64,000 bases of DNA from Novipirellula artificiosorum. GTDB taxonomy: Bacteria > Planctomycetota > Planctomycetia > Pirellulales > Pirellulaceae. Every line of letters begins with the position of its first letter. Positions within the stretch are counted from its first letter, which is position 1. The position numbers were made by a program, and so were the translations under genes. Under the pieces are notes generated by a model. The model ran no database searches. It was given only the letters and a program-made list of their open reading frames with translations, and was not told where the DNA came from. Below are positions 24,776 to 33,826 of this stretch, piece after piece. The stretch is from positions 171,885-235,884 of the forward strand of contig NZ_SJPV01000005.1 in NCBI RefSeq assembly GCF_007860135.1, read 5' to 3'.

Positions 24776-26755
24776 TCATCGCCCCTGCCTTGCCTTTACG
24801 CCCGCTTCGAGCGTCGCTAGGATTTCGTCGACATCATAAATACAGCCCCCCCAAGTGCCGCCACCAATGTTCTGTAGCGCCGCCCAAAGTCGCGTGTCAT
24901 CGGGAATTGCCTGTTCCACGCCAAGTTTTGGGTGCGACAATCTTACTCGCAAAACTTCCTCGGCTGCCGTTTCGGGCGCGTCCACAGCGGAAACCAAATC
25001 AACGTGACCGCTCAACGAGACACGGTCGATTTCGATTTCGATCAGGTCGCCATCGCGCACCTTGGCGATTGGACCACCCGCCAACGCCTCGGGGCCCACA
25101 TGCCCAATACAAGCCCCCGTGCTGACACCCGAGAACCGAGCATCCGTGATCAACGCGATCTCCTTGCCGAATTTCAAGTGCTTCAATGCCGAGGTGATCT
25201 GATAGGTTTCCTCCATCCCGCATCCGATCGGCCCGCGTCCGATCAGCACGATCACATCGCCAGGACTGATCGGCCAATCGGTTTGCCCCTTGATCGCAGC
25301 GATTGCATCGCGTTCGGTCGTGAACACGCGTGCCGGGCCGCGTTTGCGATAAACGTTGTCCGCATCGATCACACTGGGGTCGATCGATGTGGCCTTGATG
25401 ACCGCGCCCTCGGGGCAAAGGTTCCCGTGAGGAAAACAAACCGTACTGGTCATCCCCCGCCGACTTGCTTCGGCGGGGGGGATAATCACCTCGTCGGGAT
25501 CAATTCCATCCGCTTGCGTCAAACGGTCACGGCAAACCGATCGGCGATCACTCGTGATCCACTGGTCAAGCAACGTGTTCCAAGTCATCCCGGAAACGGT
25601 CATCGCGTCGGATTTCAATAGACCGGCTTCGCGTAGATGCCAAGCAACCTCGGGGACTCCACCGGCTAAGAAAAACTGCACCGTGGGATGCCCCACCGGT
25701 CCATTCGGCAAGCAATCGACAAATCGCGGTACCAATTGGTTGACGGCACGAAACGCGGCCGCATCGGGACGAGGCAAACCGGCTGCTGCGGCAATCGCTG
25801 GAATGTGCAACAACAAATTGGTGCTCCCACCCACGGCGGCGTGGATCAACATCGCATTGAAAAGGGAATCCTCGGTCAGCAAATCTTGCATCGTCTTTCC
25901 CGATGCAACCAACCGCTGCGATGCCTTCGCAGAATCCTTGGCCAACTTGGTCCAAATTGGCTGCCCACTTGGGGCCAGTGCGGCGTGGGGTACGGTCATG
26001 CCAAGCGCTTCGGCAACCACTTGGCTGGTTGCAGCGGTTCCGAGAAACTGGCATCCACCTCCAGGGGTCCCACAAGCACGGCAACCTTCAAGCGACGCTT
26101 CTTCAAGCGAAATCTCGCCGTGCGTGTAGCGCGCACCAATCGTTTGCACTTTACCCGCATCCTCGCCAACCGTGGGCGGCAAGGTCACGCCGCCAGGAAC
26201 CAGAACGTTTGCCGTATCGCTACATCCGGCCAACGCCATCATCATTGCCGGCAGCCCTTTGTCGCACGTTGCGACACCAATCACGCCTTTCCGACGCGGC
26301 AGCGAACGAATCAAACGTCGCATCACGATGGCTGCATCGTTGCGGTAAGGTAGCGAATCAAACATTCCCTGCGTTCCCTGGGTCCGACCATCGCAGGGAT
26401 CACTGACGAACGCAGCGAACGGGACGCCGTCGTGCTCGCAAATGGTTTCCGCAGCTGCTTGGACCAACAGCCCCACTTCCCAATGCCCCGTATGGTAGCC
26501 CAAGGCCACGGGCGTCCCATCGGGATTCCTGACCCCGCCCTGCGTGCTGAGAATGAGATACTGATCGCCAAGCACGCGTCGTGGGTCAAAGCCCATGCCA
26601 ACACTTTGTGTCAAGCCGAATAGATCACCACTACTCCAATTCTTGAGAATCTCATCGCTTAACGGAAGCTTACCACTCGGCCCCTTCGCATTCGTTTCCA
26701 CCGGCTCGGGGATTTCCAAGGCACCAAAGTAGTCAGGTTGATTCATCATTTGCAT
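24776..26755 (-). CDS. yjhG: Dehydratase of the IlvD/Edd family, D-xylonate dehydratase type (YjhG/YagF)
   Basis: Iron-sulfur dehydratase, 659 residues. This matches the YjhG/YagF branch (~655) rather than IlvD (~560-615). Branch-typical blocks are GYHTGHWEVGLLVQAAAET and SDPCDGRTQGTQGM. Cluster cysteines are in SDPCDG, ATCDKGLP and GCRACGTPGGGCQ, and the C-terminal ITDARFSGVSTGACIGHVGP is the family signature. Expected reaction: D-xylonate to 2-keto-3-deoxy-xylonate, allowing use of xylose by oxidative routes. No other xylose-pathway gene stands next to it, so substrate remains an inference from family resemblance. Confidence 0.85.
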   Translation of the reverse strand: MQMMNQPDYFGALEIPEPVETNAKGPSGKLPLSDEILKNWSSGDLFGLTQSVGMGFDPRRVLGDQYLILSTQGGVRNPDGTPVALGYHTGHWEVGLLVQAAAETICEHDGVPFAAFVSDPCDGRTQGTQGMFDSLPYRNDAAIVMRRLIRSLPRRKGVIGVATCDKGLPAMMMALAGCSDTANVLVPGGVTLPPTVGEDAGKVQTIGARYTHGEISLEEASLEGCRACGTPGGGCQFLGTAATSQVVAEALGMTVPHAALAPSGQPIWTKLAKDSAKASQRLVASGKTMQDLLTEDSLFNAMLIHAAVGGSTNLLLHIPAIAAAAGLPRPDAAAFRAVNQLVPRFVDCLPNGPVGHPTVQFFLAGGVPEVAWHLREAGLLKSDAMTVSGMTWNTLLDQWITSDRRSVCRDRLTQADGIDPDEVIIPPAEASRRGMTSTVCFPHGNLCPEGAVIKATSIDPSVIDADNVYRKRGPARVFTTERDAIAAIKGQTDWPISPGDVIVLIGRGPIGCGMEETYQITSALKHLKFGKEIALITDARFSGVSTGACIGHVGPEALAGGPIAKVRDGDLIEIEIDRVSLSGHVDLVSAVDAPETAAEEVLRVRLSHPKLGVEQAIPDDTRLWAALQNIGGGTWGGCIYDVDEILATLEAGVKARQGR

Positions 26756-27277
26756 CTTTGTCGCATCGTAGAAGTTCTTTGTACACGGTGACCAGCTCGA
26801 GCCTTTTTACCCTCAGCTTAGCTACCGTCGCCAGAGGGTGGACATGGGCTGAGCGCAGCGATGCCCATGGATAACCTAGACACAGGTGATTTGTCGATCT
26901 TGAAGAGATCGCAGAACCACGCCGGAATCTGCTACCACGACGTGGTCAACGGTTCGATCGATGAACAGGGGGCCGGGGGTGTTCGCTTCGCTCTCACCCC
27001 CGGCTATCATCCTTGACCACGTCGTGGTCGTTATCCTTGGCTTAACCACTTCCTAAGTTCCACGCTCTTTTGAGGCGGCATCGGTTGAGAAATGCCGACT
27101 AAAACCGGTACACCAACGTGCGCAGATTGTCTCTCGCTTCGTTTCCGTAAACCAAACGAGAGAATGTGTTTACGATGCGTTTTCATGAATCCATGAATAG
27201 CCCTCCACGCCTGCCCCCCGAGATGACCTGAAGGAACTCGTGGACCGTCAAGGTTAAACCTTGGTGCGGACAATCCT
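26756..27277. other. Intergenic region with nested inverted repeats
   Basis: About 520 bp downstream of the PQQ/EF-hand gene and upstream of the xylonate dehydratase-type gene, both minus strand. It carries the CTAGACACAGGTG motif (26876-26888) shared with 14636-14648 and the nested dyads at 26934-27028. No CDS is supported. Confidence 0.6.
26934..27028. terminator. Nested hairpin: 16-bp outer and 10-bp inner perfect arms
   Basis: Outer arms 26934-26949 and 27013-27028 (ACCACGACGTGGTCAA and complement) enclose inner arms 26972-26981 and 26995-27004 (GCCGGGGGTG and complement, 13-nt loop). It lies downstream of the PQQ/EF-hand stop and could end that transcript. The outer arm ACCACGACGTGGT is also nearly self-complementary. 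Confidence 0.5.
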
Positions 27278-29098
27278 CTATGGTGCCATCTGCGGGCGTT
27301 GTGGTCGATCGGGACGACTGTCTTCGCCTTGTCCTCCGCGATTGCCTCCGCCTCCCGATCCGCCACCTCGTCCTCCACGGTCGCCACCTCGTCCTCCACG
27401 GTCGCCACCACGGTCGCCACCACGGTCGCCACCACGGTCGCCACCACGGTCGCCACCACGGTCGCCACCACGGTCGCCACCACGATCGCCACCACCTCGA
27501 CCGCCAGCAAACAAGGTGGACATCCCGCTCGTGAACTCTTCTTGTGTGATTGCCTGGTCGCCGTCTTTGTCCAATTGATCCAGTCGGTCCACCATCGGTG
27601 TACCGGTCAACTCGTCGGCGGTCAGCTTCCCATCTTTGTTTGCATCTCGACCACTAAAGAAGCTTGCTGGATCCCAGCGTCCACCACTTTGGCCGCCTCT
27701 CTCACCTCCAGGCCTCGCGGATTGATTCTCATCACCCGTGTCGGTATTGGCGACGTCTTCTTCGCGACTCAGTTCCGTGGGCGAAACGGTTTCGCCTTTG
27801 TCCTTGATGCAGTAGAGGTTTTTGTCACTGCGAAGGATCAGCCGTCCGTCACTGACCGCGGGGGAACCACCGAACGACTCTTTGTCGCTGGTCACACGAT
27901 TGACGGCAACTTGTTGAAAGTCGCCGTCCATGTCAAACACGAACATCTGACCGCTGCCGTTGAGGTAGAACAGCGAATCCCCTACGACTAGCGGCGATGC
28001 ATAGTCAAGCGAACCAAAGCGACCACCTGTTTGCTCGGCTCCCTTCAAGCGAACCTGGTCGATTTTGTCTCCAGTCTCGGCATCCAGAATCGTGACAACG
28101 CCTTGTGCAACCGAGTACAGCTTTCCGCGGTGGCTCACAGGCGAGCCAAAGCTTCCTGATGTTGAGCCTGTCCAAAGTGTCCCGGTGTCGCTGATGTCTC
28201 CGCTACCGCCTGCTTCAATCGCGACACTGCCGCCGCCACGACCTGTGACCGCATAGATGCGTTTGCCCAGAGCGATCACGCTGGCGTAGGACTGTTCTGC
28301 GCCCGTCGCCTCAGCGTACCAACGTAGTTTTCCGTTATTCGGATCAAGCCCCCAAAGCTCTTTCGCAACGCACATGACCAAATCGGTACGGGTGTCGTCA
28401 ATCTTCACCAAAGTGGGAGTGCCCCACATCCCATCAAGGCCTTCGGCCTCTTGCCGCCACCGCTCTTGTCCCGTCGCTTTGTCAAACCCAATGATCGCCT
28501 GGCTTTCGGCAGACGCCGTAATGATCAACGTGTCATCATGAAGGACAGGGCTCGAGGACGAACCCCATTTAGTTGGATCGGATTCCTTGCCGACCTCCGC
28601 ATGCCACAACGCATTGCCTTCGAGATCGAATGCATGGACTCCGCTCTTACCAAAGAATGCATAGACATGCTTGCCGTCGGATGCGGGGGTGTGCGACGCG
28701 TATCCATGAGCGGTCACCCCAATGCCAGTATAGGGATCTTCGGGAAGCTCGGCCTTCAAGTTTTTTTGCCATAAAACCTTTCCGCTTTCCAAATCGACAC
28801 AGACCAAGTGTCGGACCAAGTCTTCGAGATCGCCGGGGTTATCGCGGTCCAATCCATATCCCGAATAGCATGTCACGAACACCTTCTGACCGACCACAAT
28901 CGGACTCGAAACACCGGATCCAGGTAACGCGGTTTTCCAGTCCAAGTTCGCTTCGGGCGACCATTGAATCGGCAACGATGGCGTCCCCGATGCGACACCC
29001 GCTCCATCCGGACCGCGAAACCGGGGCCAGTCTTCGGCTGAAGCAAAAGGGAGGGTAAGCAACAAAATGGCGATGAAAAGCAAGGAAAAACGCTGCAT
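27278..29098 (-). CDS. Secreted PQQ-like beta-propeller with EF-hands and GGDR repeat tail
   Basis: 606 residues from ATG 29098, chosen because MQRFSLLFIAILLLTLPFASA is a clear Sec leader. The body is an eight-bladed quinoprotein-like propeller (DWPRFRGPDGAG near the start, blades such as GKVLWQKNL, NGKLRWYAEA, TGDKIDQVRL), a fold common in planctomycetes. Then follow an acidic linker, two EF-hand calcium loops (DANKDGKLTADEL and DKDGDQAITQEEF) and a C-terminal tail of about eight GGDR units plus further RGG repeats. No enzymatic residue can be assigned; the fold alone does not imply PQQ binding. The downstream gap holds a strong hairpin. Confidence 0.85.
   Translation of the reverse strand: MQRFSLLFIAILLLTLPFASAEDWPRFRGPDGAGVASGTPSLPIQWSPEANLDWKTALPGSGVSSPIVVGQKVFVTCYSGYGLDRDNPGDLEDLVRHLVCVDLESGKVLWQKNLKAELPEDPYTGIGVTAHGYASHTPASDGKHVYAFFGKSGVHAFDLEGNALWHAEVGKESDPTKWGSSSSPVLHDDTLIITASAESQAIIGFDKATGQERWRQEAEGLDGMWGTPTLVKIDDTRTDLVMCVAKELWGLDPNNGKLRWYAEATGAEQSYASVIALGKRIYAVTGRGGGSVAIEAGGSGDISDTGTLWTGSTSGSFGSPVSHRGKLYSVAQGVVTILDAETGDKIDQVRLKGAEQTGGRFGSLDYASPLVVGDSLFYLNGSGQMFVFDMDGDFQQVAVNRVTSDKESFGGSPAVSDGRLILRSDKNLYCIKDKGETVSPTELSREEDVANTDTGDENQSARPGGERGGQSGGRWDPASFFSGRDANKDGKLTADELTGTPMVDRLDQLDKDGDQAITQEEFTSGMSTLFAGGRGGGDRGGDRGGDRGGDRGGDRGGDRGGDRGGDRGGRGGDRGGRGGGSGGGGNRGGQGEDSRPDRPQRPQMAP
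27378..27495. repeat. Tandem 12-bp coding repeat (GCCACCACGGTC) encoding GGDR
   Basis: Near-identical 12-bp units in the 3' end of the propeller gene, read on the minus strand as Gly-Gly-Asp-Arg. The core copies are identical at DNA level including third positions, indicating recent expansion by slippage rather than old conservation. Copy number could vary between strains without frameshift, as 12 is a multiple of three. Confidence 0.85.
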
Positions 29099-29251
29099 CT
29101 GCGGACTCGCATTTGAAAGAGGAGGTTTGCTGTCTGGTTTGACCGCCACGTATTCTACAGCAGAATGGCAACGCCAAGTGGGATGCCCTGCAACTTGACG
29201 CCGGTCCACAAGCTTGCCTTCTTCGCGGATGCCCTGTTTTTTGTCCATGCC

Positions 29252-30499
29252 TCAAGATGCAAAGATGTCGAGCGGCTTATACTTCGCTGCTAAGGAACTT
29301 TCGCTCGGGAAACCGAGCCAGCGATCAAGTGCGGTCGCATAGACTTGGCGATAATCAATCTGGTGCCGTGGTGCATCTTGGTCCAGATCCGACAAGCGGG
29401 GGCGTTCGCCAAAAAGTCCACCGTTGAGGCTGCCTCCAGCAAGAAATACGGGCGCCGCTGCCCCGTGGCCGGTACCTCGTCGACCGTTTTCCGAGACTGT
29501 ACGGCCGAATTCCGAAAAGGACATCAATAGCACGCGGTCCAACAGTCGCTGTTGTTTTAAGTCGTCCACAAAGGCCGCAACCGAAGCCGACAACTCGCGC
29601 AGCAGCGCTGCATGGTTGTCTTTTTGATTCGCATGGTTGTCAAAGCCGCCGATTCCACCGCCCCCCAGTTCGGCAAAGAAGATTCTTACGCCAACCTCCG
29701 CACGGATCAATTCCGAAATCGTCCGAAGCTGCTTGGCGAGCGAGAATGAAGGATAATTGTGCGAAGGATTTCCCTGTCGCAGTACACTTTCGATCTTGGC
29801 GTCCGTCGCATAGGCAGCAAGGGATGCCGTTCGGACCAAGTCGCCGAGCGGATTATTGCTGATGACGGTTGACGGCATGCGAGTTTCCATCCTCTCATCG
29901 TGGTCCGCGTTTGGCCCTCGCAGACGCCATTGATCTGCTGAGACAACGGAGGGGATGACGACTCGCTTTGTCCCGAGCGCCAGCGGCATCGGGATGGGTG
30001 AAACCAAAACGCCGCAAACGGAGGGATCCTCTGGATGGTTTGCCTCATCGATTGCGCGGCCGAGCCATCCGGTTTGACAGGTTGAATCACCAGGCCGCGC
30101 TGTATGCCAATCTCGCATCGCCGCATCATGGTCGCGATTGGAGTTTGAATGGCCAACCCCTTGGACGACCATCAAATCGCCGTCGTCCAGCAGACGCTGA
30201 AACTGAGGGATGTCCGGATGAAACCCAAGGTCATCCCCAATCTTGTGTACCTCGTTTTCCTTCAACCTTAAGGTCGTTCGGCTGCGGGCGTAAACATCGT
30301 CCGCATAGGGGACAAGCGTGTTCAATCCATCGTTGCCGCCTGAAAGCTGAACCACGACCAGTACGGTATCCTTGGTCGGTTCGGTTTCGCTCGCGGCGAG
30401 CACCGATCGATTCAGAAGCGAGGGCAGGACACTGGAAAAGGAGATGGCGGCCGAAGTGCCGACAAGCGACTTGAGGAAATGGCGACGTGGGTTTGACAT
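29252..30499 (-). CDS. DUF1501 protein, Tat-exported (module A)
   Basis: 415 residues with a twin-arginine-type leader (NPRRHFLKSLVGTSAAISFS). The DUF1501 family belongs to the alkaline-phosphatase/sulfatase-like superfamily. Visible family blocks are VVVQLSGGNDGLNTLVPY, GGFDNHANQKDNHAALLREL and MSFSEFGRTVSENGRRGTGHGAAAP. Substrate unknown. It starts 23 bp after the DUF1800 gene stop on the same strand, the usual planctomycete pairing. A paralogue of the product of 39298-40578, in the mirrored module. Confidence 0.9.
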   Translation of the reverse strand: MSNPRRHFLKSLVGTSAAISFSSVLPSLLNRSVLAASETEPTKDTVLVVVQLSGGNDGLNTLVPYADDVYARSRTTLRLKENEVHKIGDDLGFHPDIPQFQRLLDDGDLMVVQGVGHSNSNRDHDAAMRDWHTARPGDSTCQTGWLGRAIDEANHPEDPSVCGVLVSPIPMPLALGTKRVVIPSVVSADQWRLRGPNADHDERMETRMPSTVISNNPLGDLVRTASLAAYATDAKIESVLRQGNPSHNYPSFSLAKQLRTISELIRAEVGVRIFFAELGGGGIGGFDNHANQKDNHAALLRELSASVAAFVDDLKQQRLLDRVLLMSFSEFGRTVSENGRRGTGHGAAAPVFLAGGSLNGGLFGERPRLSDLDQDAPRHQIDYRQVYATALDRWLGFPSESSLAAKYKPLDIFAS

Positions 30500-30522
30500 G
30501 AGAACACTCCACCTTAAACGTA

Positions 30523-31920
30523 TTAGGACAGCTGAAATTCGGGCAAGTTAACGAGGCGGGTTGCGAAAGGTCGCAGGTTTGCCAAGCCGCCACCGATGGG
30601 GTCGGAAGCAGACGAATCGATCCTTTCGCGAGTTTGCTTGGCAACGTCATCTTGAAGCAGCAATTGGCCCAGCAACTTGGCTGCCGACGGAGCATCCTCG
30701 CTGCCATATCGCTGCACCAAGCTTGCGGGGTCGAGCTTGCCGCCATAGCGACCCTCGGGTGCAAGCAGTTCACCGGCGAGATTCATTCGGCCCGCCATCG
30801 TGGCGGCATTGATCCAATGGTGTCCGCCGTGCCATCCTTCGATGGTCGGAGGATTGTACAAGCTTTGGCCGAGTCCGTTGAGGTCCTCTGCCAAGCGGAC
30901 CGTCGAAACACTCCCTTCCAGCGCCCGCACGATCCCGACACCGTACTCAACAGGACTCTTGATCCGGCGACGATAGGCAACCTTTGAATAGAACAGATTG
31001 CTTCGTAGGATGACCTCAACCACCTGTCTAATGTCGTAGTCCTTCGAGAGCATCCCCGTCAACGGCGCTAGCAATTCCGAAGTAGGCTGGTCGACTTCCG
31101 AAACGAACCAACGATAGAGTTTGGCTGCCAGTGTTTCCGCAGATAAGGGATGCTCGAGCACGATTCGCACGACATCTTGCACTTTCCAATTTCCTGTTCG
31201 GCCAAGAATGTTCTTGGCACCCTCATCATGCTCTCGGTCGAAATATCGCAGCTTTCCACGCAGGACAAACCATCCTGTAAAGGCTCGTGACGCTTCTCGA
31301 ACGTCCTCTTCGCCAAAATTGCCTGCGCCCACACTGAGTCGTTGCATCAACTGCCTTGCAAACTGTTCGTTTGGCTGGCTCTTTCGGCTCGTTTCTGCTC
31401 CAACGCCCAAGAAAACAGCCGGGTCCGACGCGATTGCGCTCAGCAGTTCGGGGTACTTCCCCAATGCCAAATCGCGAAGTCGACCCATGTGATCAAGCAT
31501 CAGCGACGCATCACGAACCTGGTCGAATCGGATGCCGAAATGGCTGTGCCAAAAGAGTGTCATCTTTTCCAGTAACGGAAAAGGTGATTCCACCATCCGA
31601 CGTAACCACCAAGCTTGCAACGATTCCCGATTGCCGGATTTTGCCGCGGCTTGCTCGTCTTGTTCGATGGCACGATAGGATGCAGACAGTGGTTCGTTGA
31701 CGAGTAACAGTCGATCGACCGCTCGTCTCGGTCCTTGCTGTAAGGCCCGCTGCAGCTCGCCGTAGTTTGCGCCGAAACCCGCCCGGCGGTACAAATGGCC
31801 AGCCAACTCCAACGTCCAAGGGTGCTCGTCACTGGGCGTGTACTCAGCCCATGCCCAATCAGAGCTGACGACAGCATCCTTCTCAGCCGGTGACTTGATT
31901 TGCAGATCTGTACTCATCAT
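30523..31920 (-). CDS. DUF1800 protein (module A)
   Basis: 465 residues, DUF1800 family, almost always the partner of DUF1501. Family blocks: LAGHLYRRAGFGANYGEL near residue 40, MTLFWHSHFGIRF, NEQFARQLMQRLSVGAGN, FTGWFV, and PPTIEGWHGGHHWINAATM near the C-terminus. No leader is visible, so either it is cytoplasmic or it is exported with its partner. The start overlaps the upstream stop by 4 bp (ATGA), so translation is coupled. The same overlap exists in module B. Biochemical role unknown for the family. Confidence 0.9.
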   Translation of the reverse strand: MMSTDLQIKSPAEKDAVVSSDWAWAEYTPSDEHPWTLELAGHLYRRAGFGANYGELQRALQQGPRRAVDRLLLVNEPLSASYRAIEQDEQAAAKSGNRESLQAWWLRRMVESPFPLLEKMTLFWHSHFGIRFDQVRDASLMLDHMGRLRDLALGKYPELLSAIASDPAVFLGVGAETSRKSQPNEQFARQLMQRLSVGAGNFGEEDVREASRAFTGWFVLRGKLRYFDREHDEGAKNILGRTGNWKVQDVVRIVLEHPLSAETLAAKLYRWFVSEVDQPTSELLAPLTGMLSKDYDIRQVVEVILRSNLFYSKVAYRRRIKSPVEYGVGIVRALEGSVSTVRLAEDLNGLGQSLYNPPTIEGWHGGHHWINAATMAGRMNLAGELLAPEGRYGGKLDPASLVQRYGSEDAPSAAKLLGQLLLQDDVAKQTRERIDSSASDPIGGGLANLRPFATRLVNLPEFQLS

Positions 31921-33710
31921 TGGTCTCCCTGCTGCGATCGTTCGCTCGTGTGGGGGGTCATCGGCTCCGAGTCAAGCGCGAATTCGATTTTCAAGACAGC
32001 GTGCGATTTGCCTTCCTTCGTACTCGCGTCGATGGACACGTTGCGCAGGTGCTGCAGGATGGCAATCAGCACCTTTTGCTGTTGCTCCGCCTGCTCGCGG
32101 GTGTTCCCATCTTCGACCATGTTGTTTCTCACCATCGCATCGAAGTTGGCATTCAGAATTGCCGCCAACTGCGGACCGCTGAGGACCACGAGACTGTGCG
32201 AACTCGGAACCGGCTTCATGTCGCTTCGCTCTGCAATCTGATCGATCAGATCTTGAGTCAGACTATCGGAGGAGCTAAGGATCAGGTAATCGCCCGGCAT
32301 CGCCAACGTTGGCTGGAAGTTGAATCGTGAATCGACGTTGGAACGATCGTGGTCGCCGAATACGGAGAATGCAGCCGTGGTGTAAATCACGTCGGCATGT
32401 TGGGGCTTGTCAATGATCAGACCGGGTTCTGCCTGTTGGCCGCGGGTGAAATTGACAAGTCCAATCGCCTTCTGCCAAGCTTCTTCGATGATCGGAGCGA
32501 ACCGATCTCGGTCTCGCATCTTCAAAACGACGGCGAACCCAGGCAACTGCAACAGCGGCGTGCCGACGTTCTCGGCGTAGCGCTGCTCAGCGACGACCAC
32601 ACAGAGCTGCGGCTGCGTCTCTGCTAAAACCTCCTCGGTCAGGTCGCGACCGGTGAAGAAAATCCCCATCATGTTCTCAAAGAAGATGATTCCCGACGTT
32701 CGCTCTGGAAACAATTCGTCCTTTGCAGCGTAATAGCGGTACAGGTCGCGATACAGGCTGATCCCCGCGATCTGACCGGGCACGACAAAGTTCGGCATCG
32801 CACCGTCGTCCGCTTGTTGTGGTAGCGCGAATCCATCCACTGCGGCTGGGTAACCGACGCTTCCATCGGTCGTCATTTCAAGCTGAATCGCATCCCCGTT
32901 GACCTCGGCTGTGATGATCAGCCACGACGCTTCGCGAAGCGATCGTTGTAGGGGAGCCAACAGCAGCGTCGCGAGCGGATTTTCGTTTTCTGACAACGCA
33001 CGCTTCAAGTCAGGCACCTGCTTCAGTACCTCCATGTTCGCGTAGACGGTTGCGACCGCGTCCACACTGGCAGCTGCTTTCGCCTTCTTGTACGACTCGG
33101 AATCCGCGAAACAGGGCAGGCTCGAGTTTGCGCGGCGATCAATCGCCGCTTTCAACACTTCGGGTTTGTTGGATACCAGCAAACGGTTGTCGATGATGGC
33201 ATGCATCTCGTTGGGAGCAAGCGACCATCCGGTCACACCCTGGTAGATGGCAGATTTCACGGGGTCGCCCTGGCCAAGGGCTTTCGCATCGTCGCGGGCA
33301 TGGCTCAGGAAAAACTCGTGGATTTCGTTGATCAATTTCGCATCTTCACCTTCCACGACCAACAAGTTCGAGTCATTCGGGCCGAGTGCCAAAGTGATGT
33401 TGCCACCAGCTGCTTTCTTTAAAAGCGTTGCAAAATCGCATTCGAACCTGCCTTTGAAGTAGTTCAGCAGGAATATAGCTTGCTGAGCGTCGGGATCGGC
33501 CATCGCGTCTTGGTAGGCCGACAGCGACGTGACCGCTTGCACCACGTCATCGCGGAAAGCTCGATCGACAAGCACGTCTGGACGACTGATTTCCGCAACG
33601 ATCCAAGCATCCGGCGAAACCCACTGGGTCACCGCGGGCGTTTCGGCCGCGGTGGGTCGTGACGTTAGCAAGAAAGTGGCAGACGCAATCAACAAGGCAA
33701 CACGAAACAT
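31917..33710 (-). CDS. Exported protein of unrecognised family (module A)
   Basis: 597 residues from ATG 33710, which begins a Sec leader (MFRVALLIASATFLLTSRP, cleavage near AAETPA). I do not recognise the family. The protein is alpha/beta in appearance and probably periplasmic. It is a paralogue of the product of 35935-37776. Shared blocks include LQLPGFAVVLKM / IQLPAFAIQFRM, GLVNFT / GFANVT and FNFQPTLAMPGDYLILSSS / FNFSPTIAFASERVIFSSS. The upstream frame to 33830 runs over the permease end and is not used. It follows the ABC permease on the same strand after a 116-bp gap with a palindrome, and is coupled to the DUF1800 gene. Confidence 0.8.
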   Translation of the reverse strand: MFRVALLIASATFLLTSRPTAAETPAVTQWVSPDAWIVAEISRPDVLVDRAFRDDVVQAVTSLSAYQDAMADPDAQQAIFLLNYFKGRFECDFATLLKKAAGGNITLALGPNDSNLLVVEGEDAKLINEIHEFFLSHARDDAKALGQGDPVKSAIYQGVTGWSLAPNEMHAIIDNRLLVSNKPEVLKAAIDRRANSSLPCFADSESYKKAKAAASVDAVATVYANMEVLKQVPDLKRALSENENPLATLLLAPLQRSLREASWLIITAEVNGDAIQLEMTTDGSVGYPAAVDGFALPQQADDGAMPNFVVPGQIAGISLYRDLYRYYAAKDELFPERTSGIIFFENMMGIFFTGRDLTEEVLAETQPQLCVVVAEQRYAENVGTPLLQLPGFAVVLKMRDRDRFAPIIEEAWQKAIGLVNFTRGQQAEPGLIIDKPQHADVIYTTAAFSVFGDHDRSNVDSRFNFQPTLAMPGDYLILSSSDSLTQDLIDQIAERSDMKPVPSSHSLVVLSGPQLAAILNANFDAMVRNNMVEDGNTREQAEQQQKVLIAILQHLRNVSIDASTKEGKSHAVLKIEFALDSEPMTPHTSERSQQGDQ

Positions 33711-33746
33711 CGAATCAACTCCATGGTGGGGGATGGGTTGGAGTTC

Positions 33747-33772
33747 AACCGTTCGCTCGTGAGCGAACGGTT
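33747..33772. repeat. 26-bp palindrome between permease and module A protein
   Basis: AACCGTTCGCTC-GT-GAGCGAACGGTT: 12-bp perfect arms with a 2-nt centre, in the 116-bp gap between the permease stop and the next start. No T-tract, so it may be an operator, a processing site or a partial terminator uncoupling the ABC genes from the rest. Confidence 0.65.
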
Positions 33773-33826
33773 CCGATACAGTCCTGCGACCGAACTCCAG
33801 CATCGACAAAATTTTGAAATGACAAC

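Noticed and set aside
27378..27495. Possible CRISPR array
   Set aside because: The 12-bp units are contiguous, without spacers, and are coding.
27031..27510. Minus-strand frame starting with repeated VATVVATVVAT, and plus-strand PPRSPPR and GRHHGRHH frames
   Set aside because: All are out-of-frame readings of the 12-bp GGDR repeat in the propeller gene.
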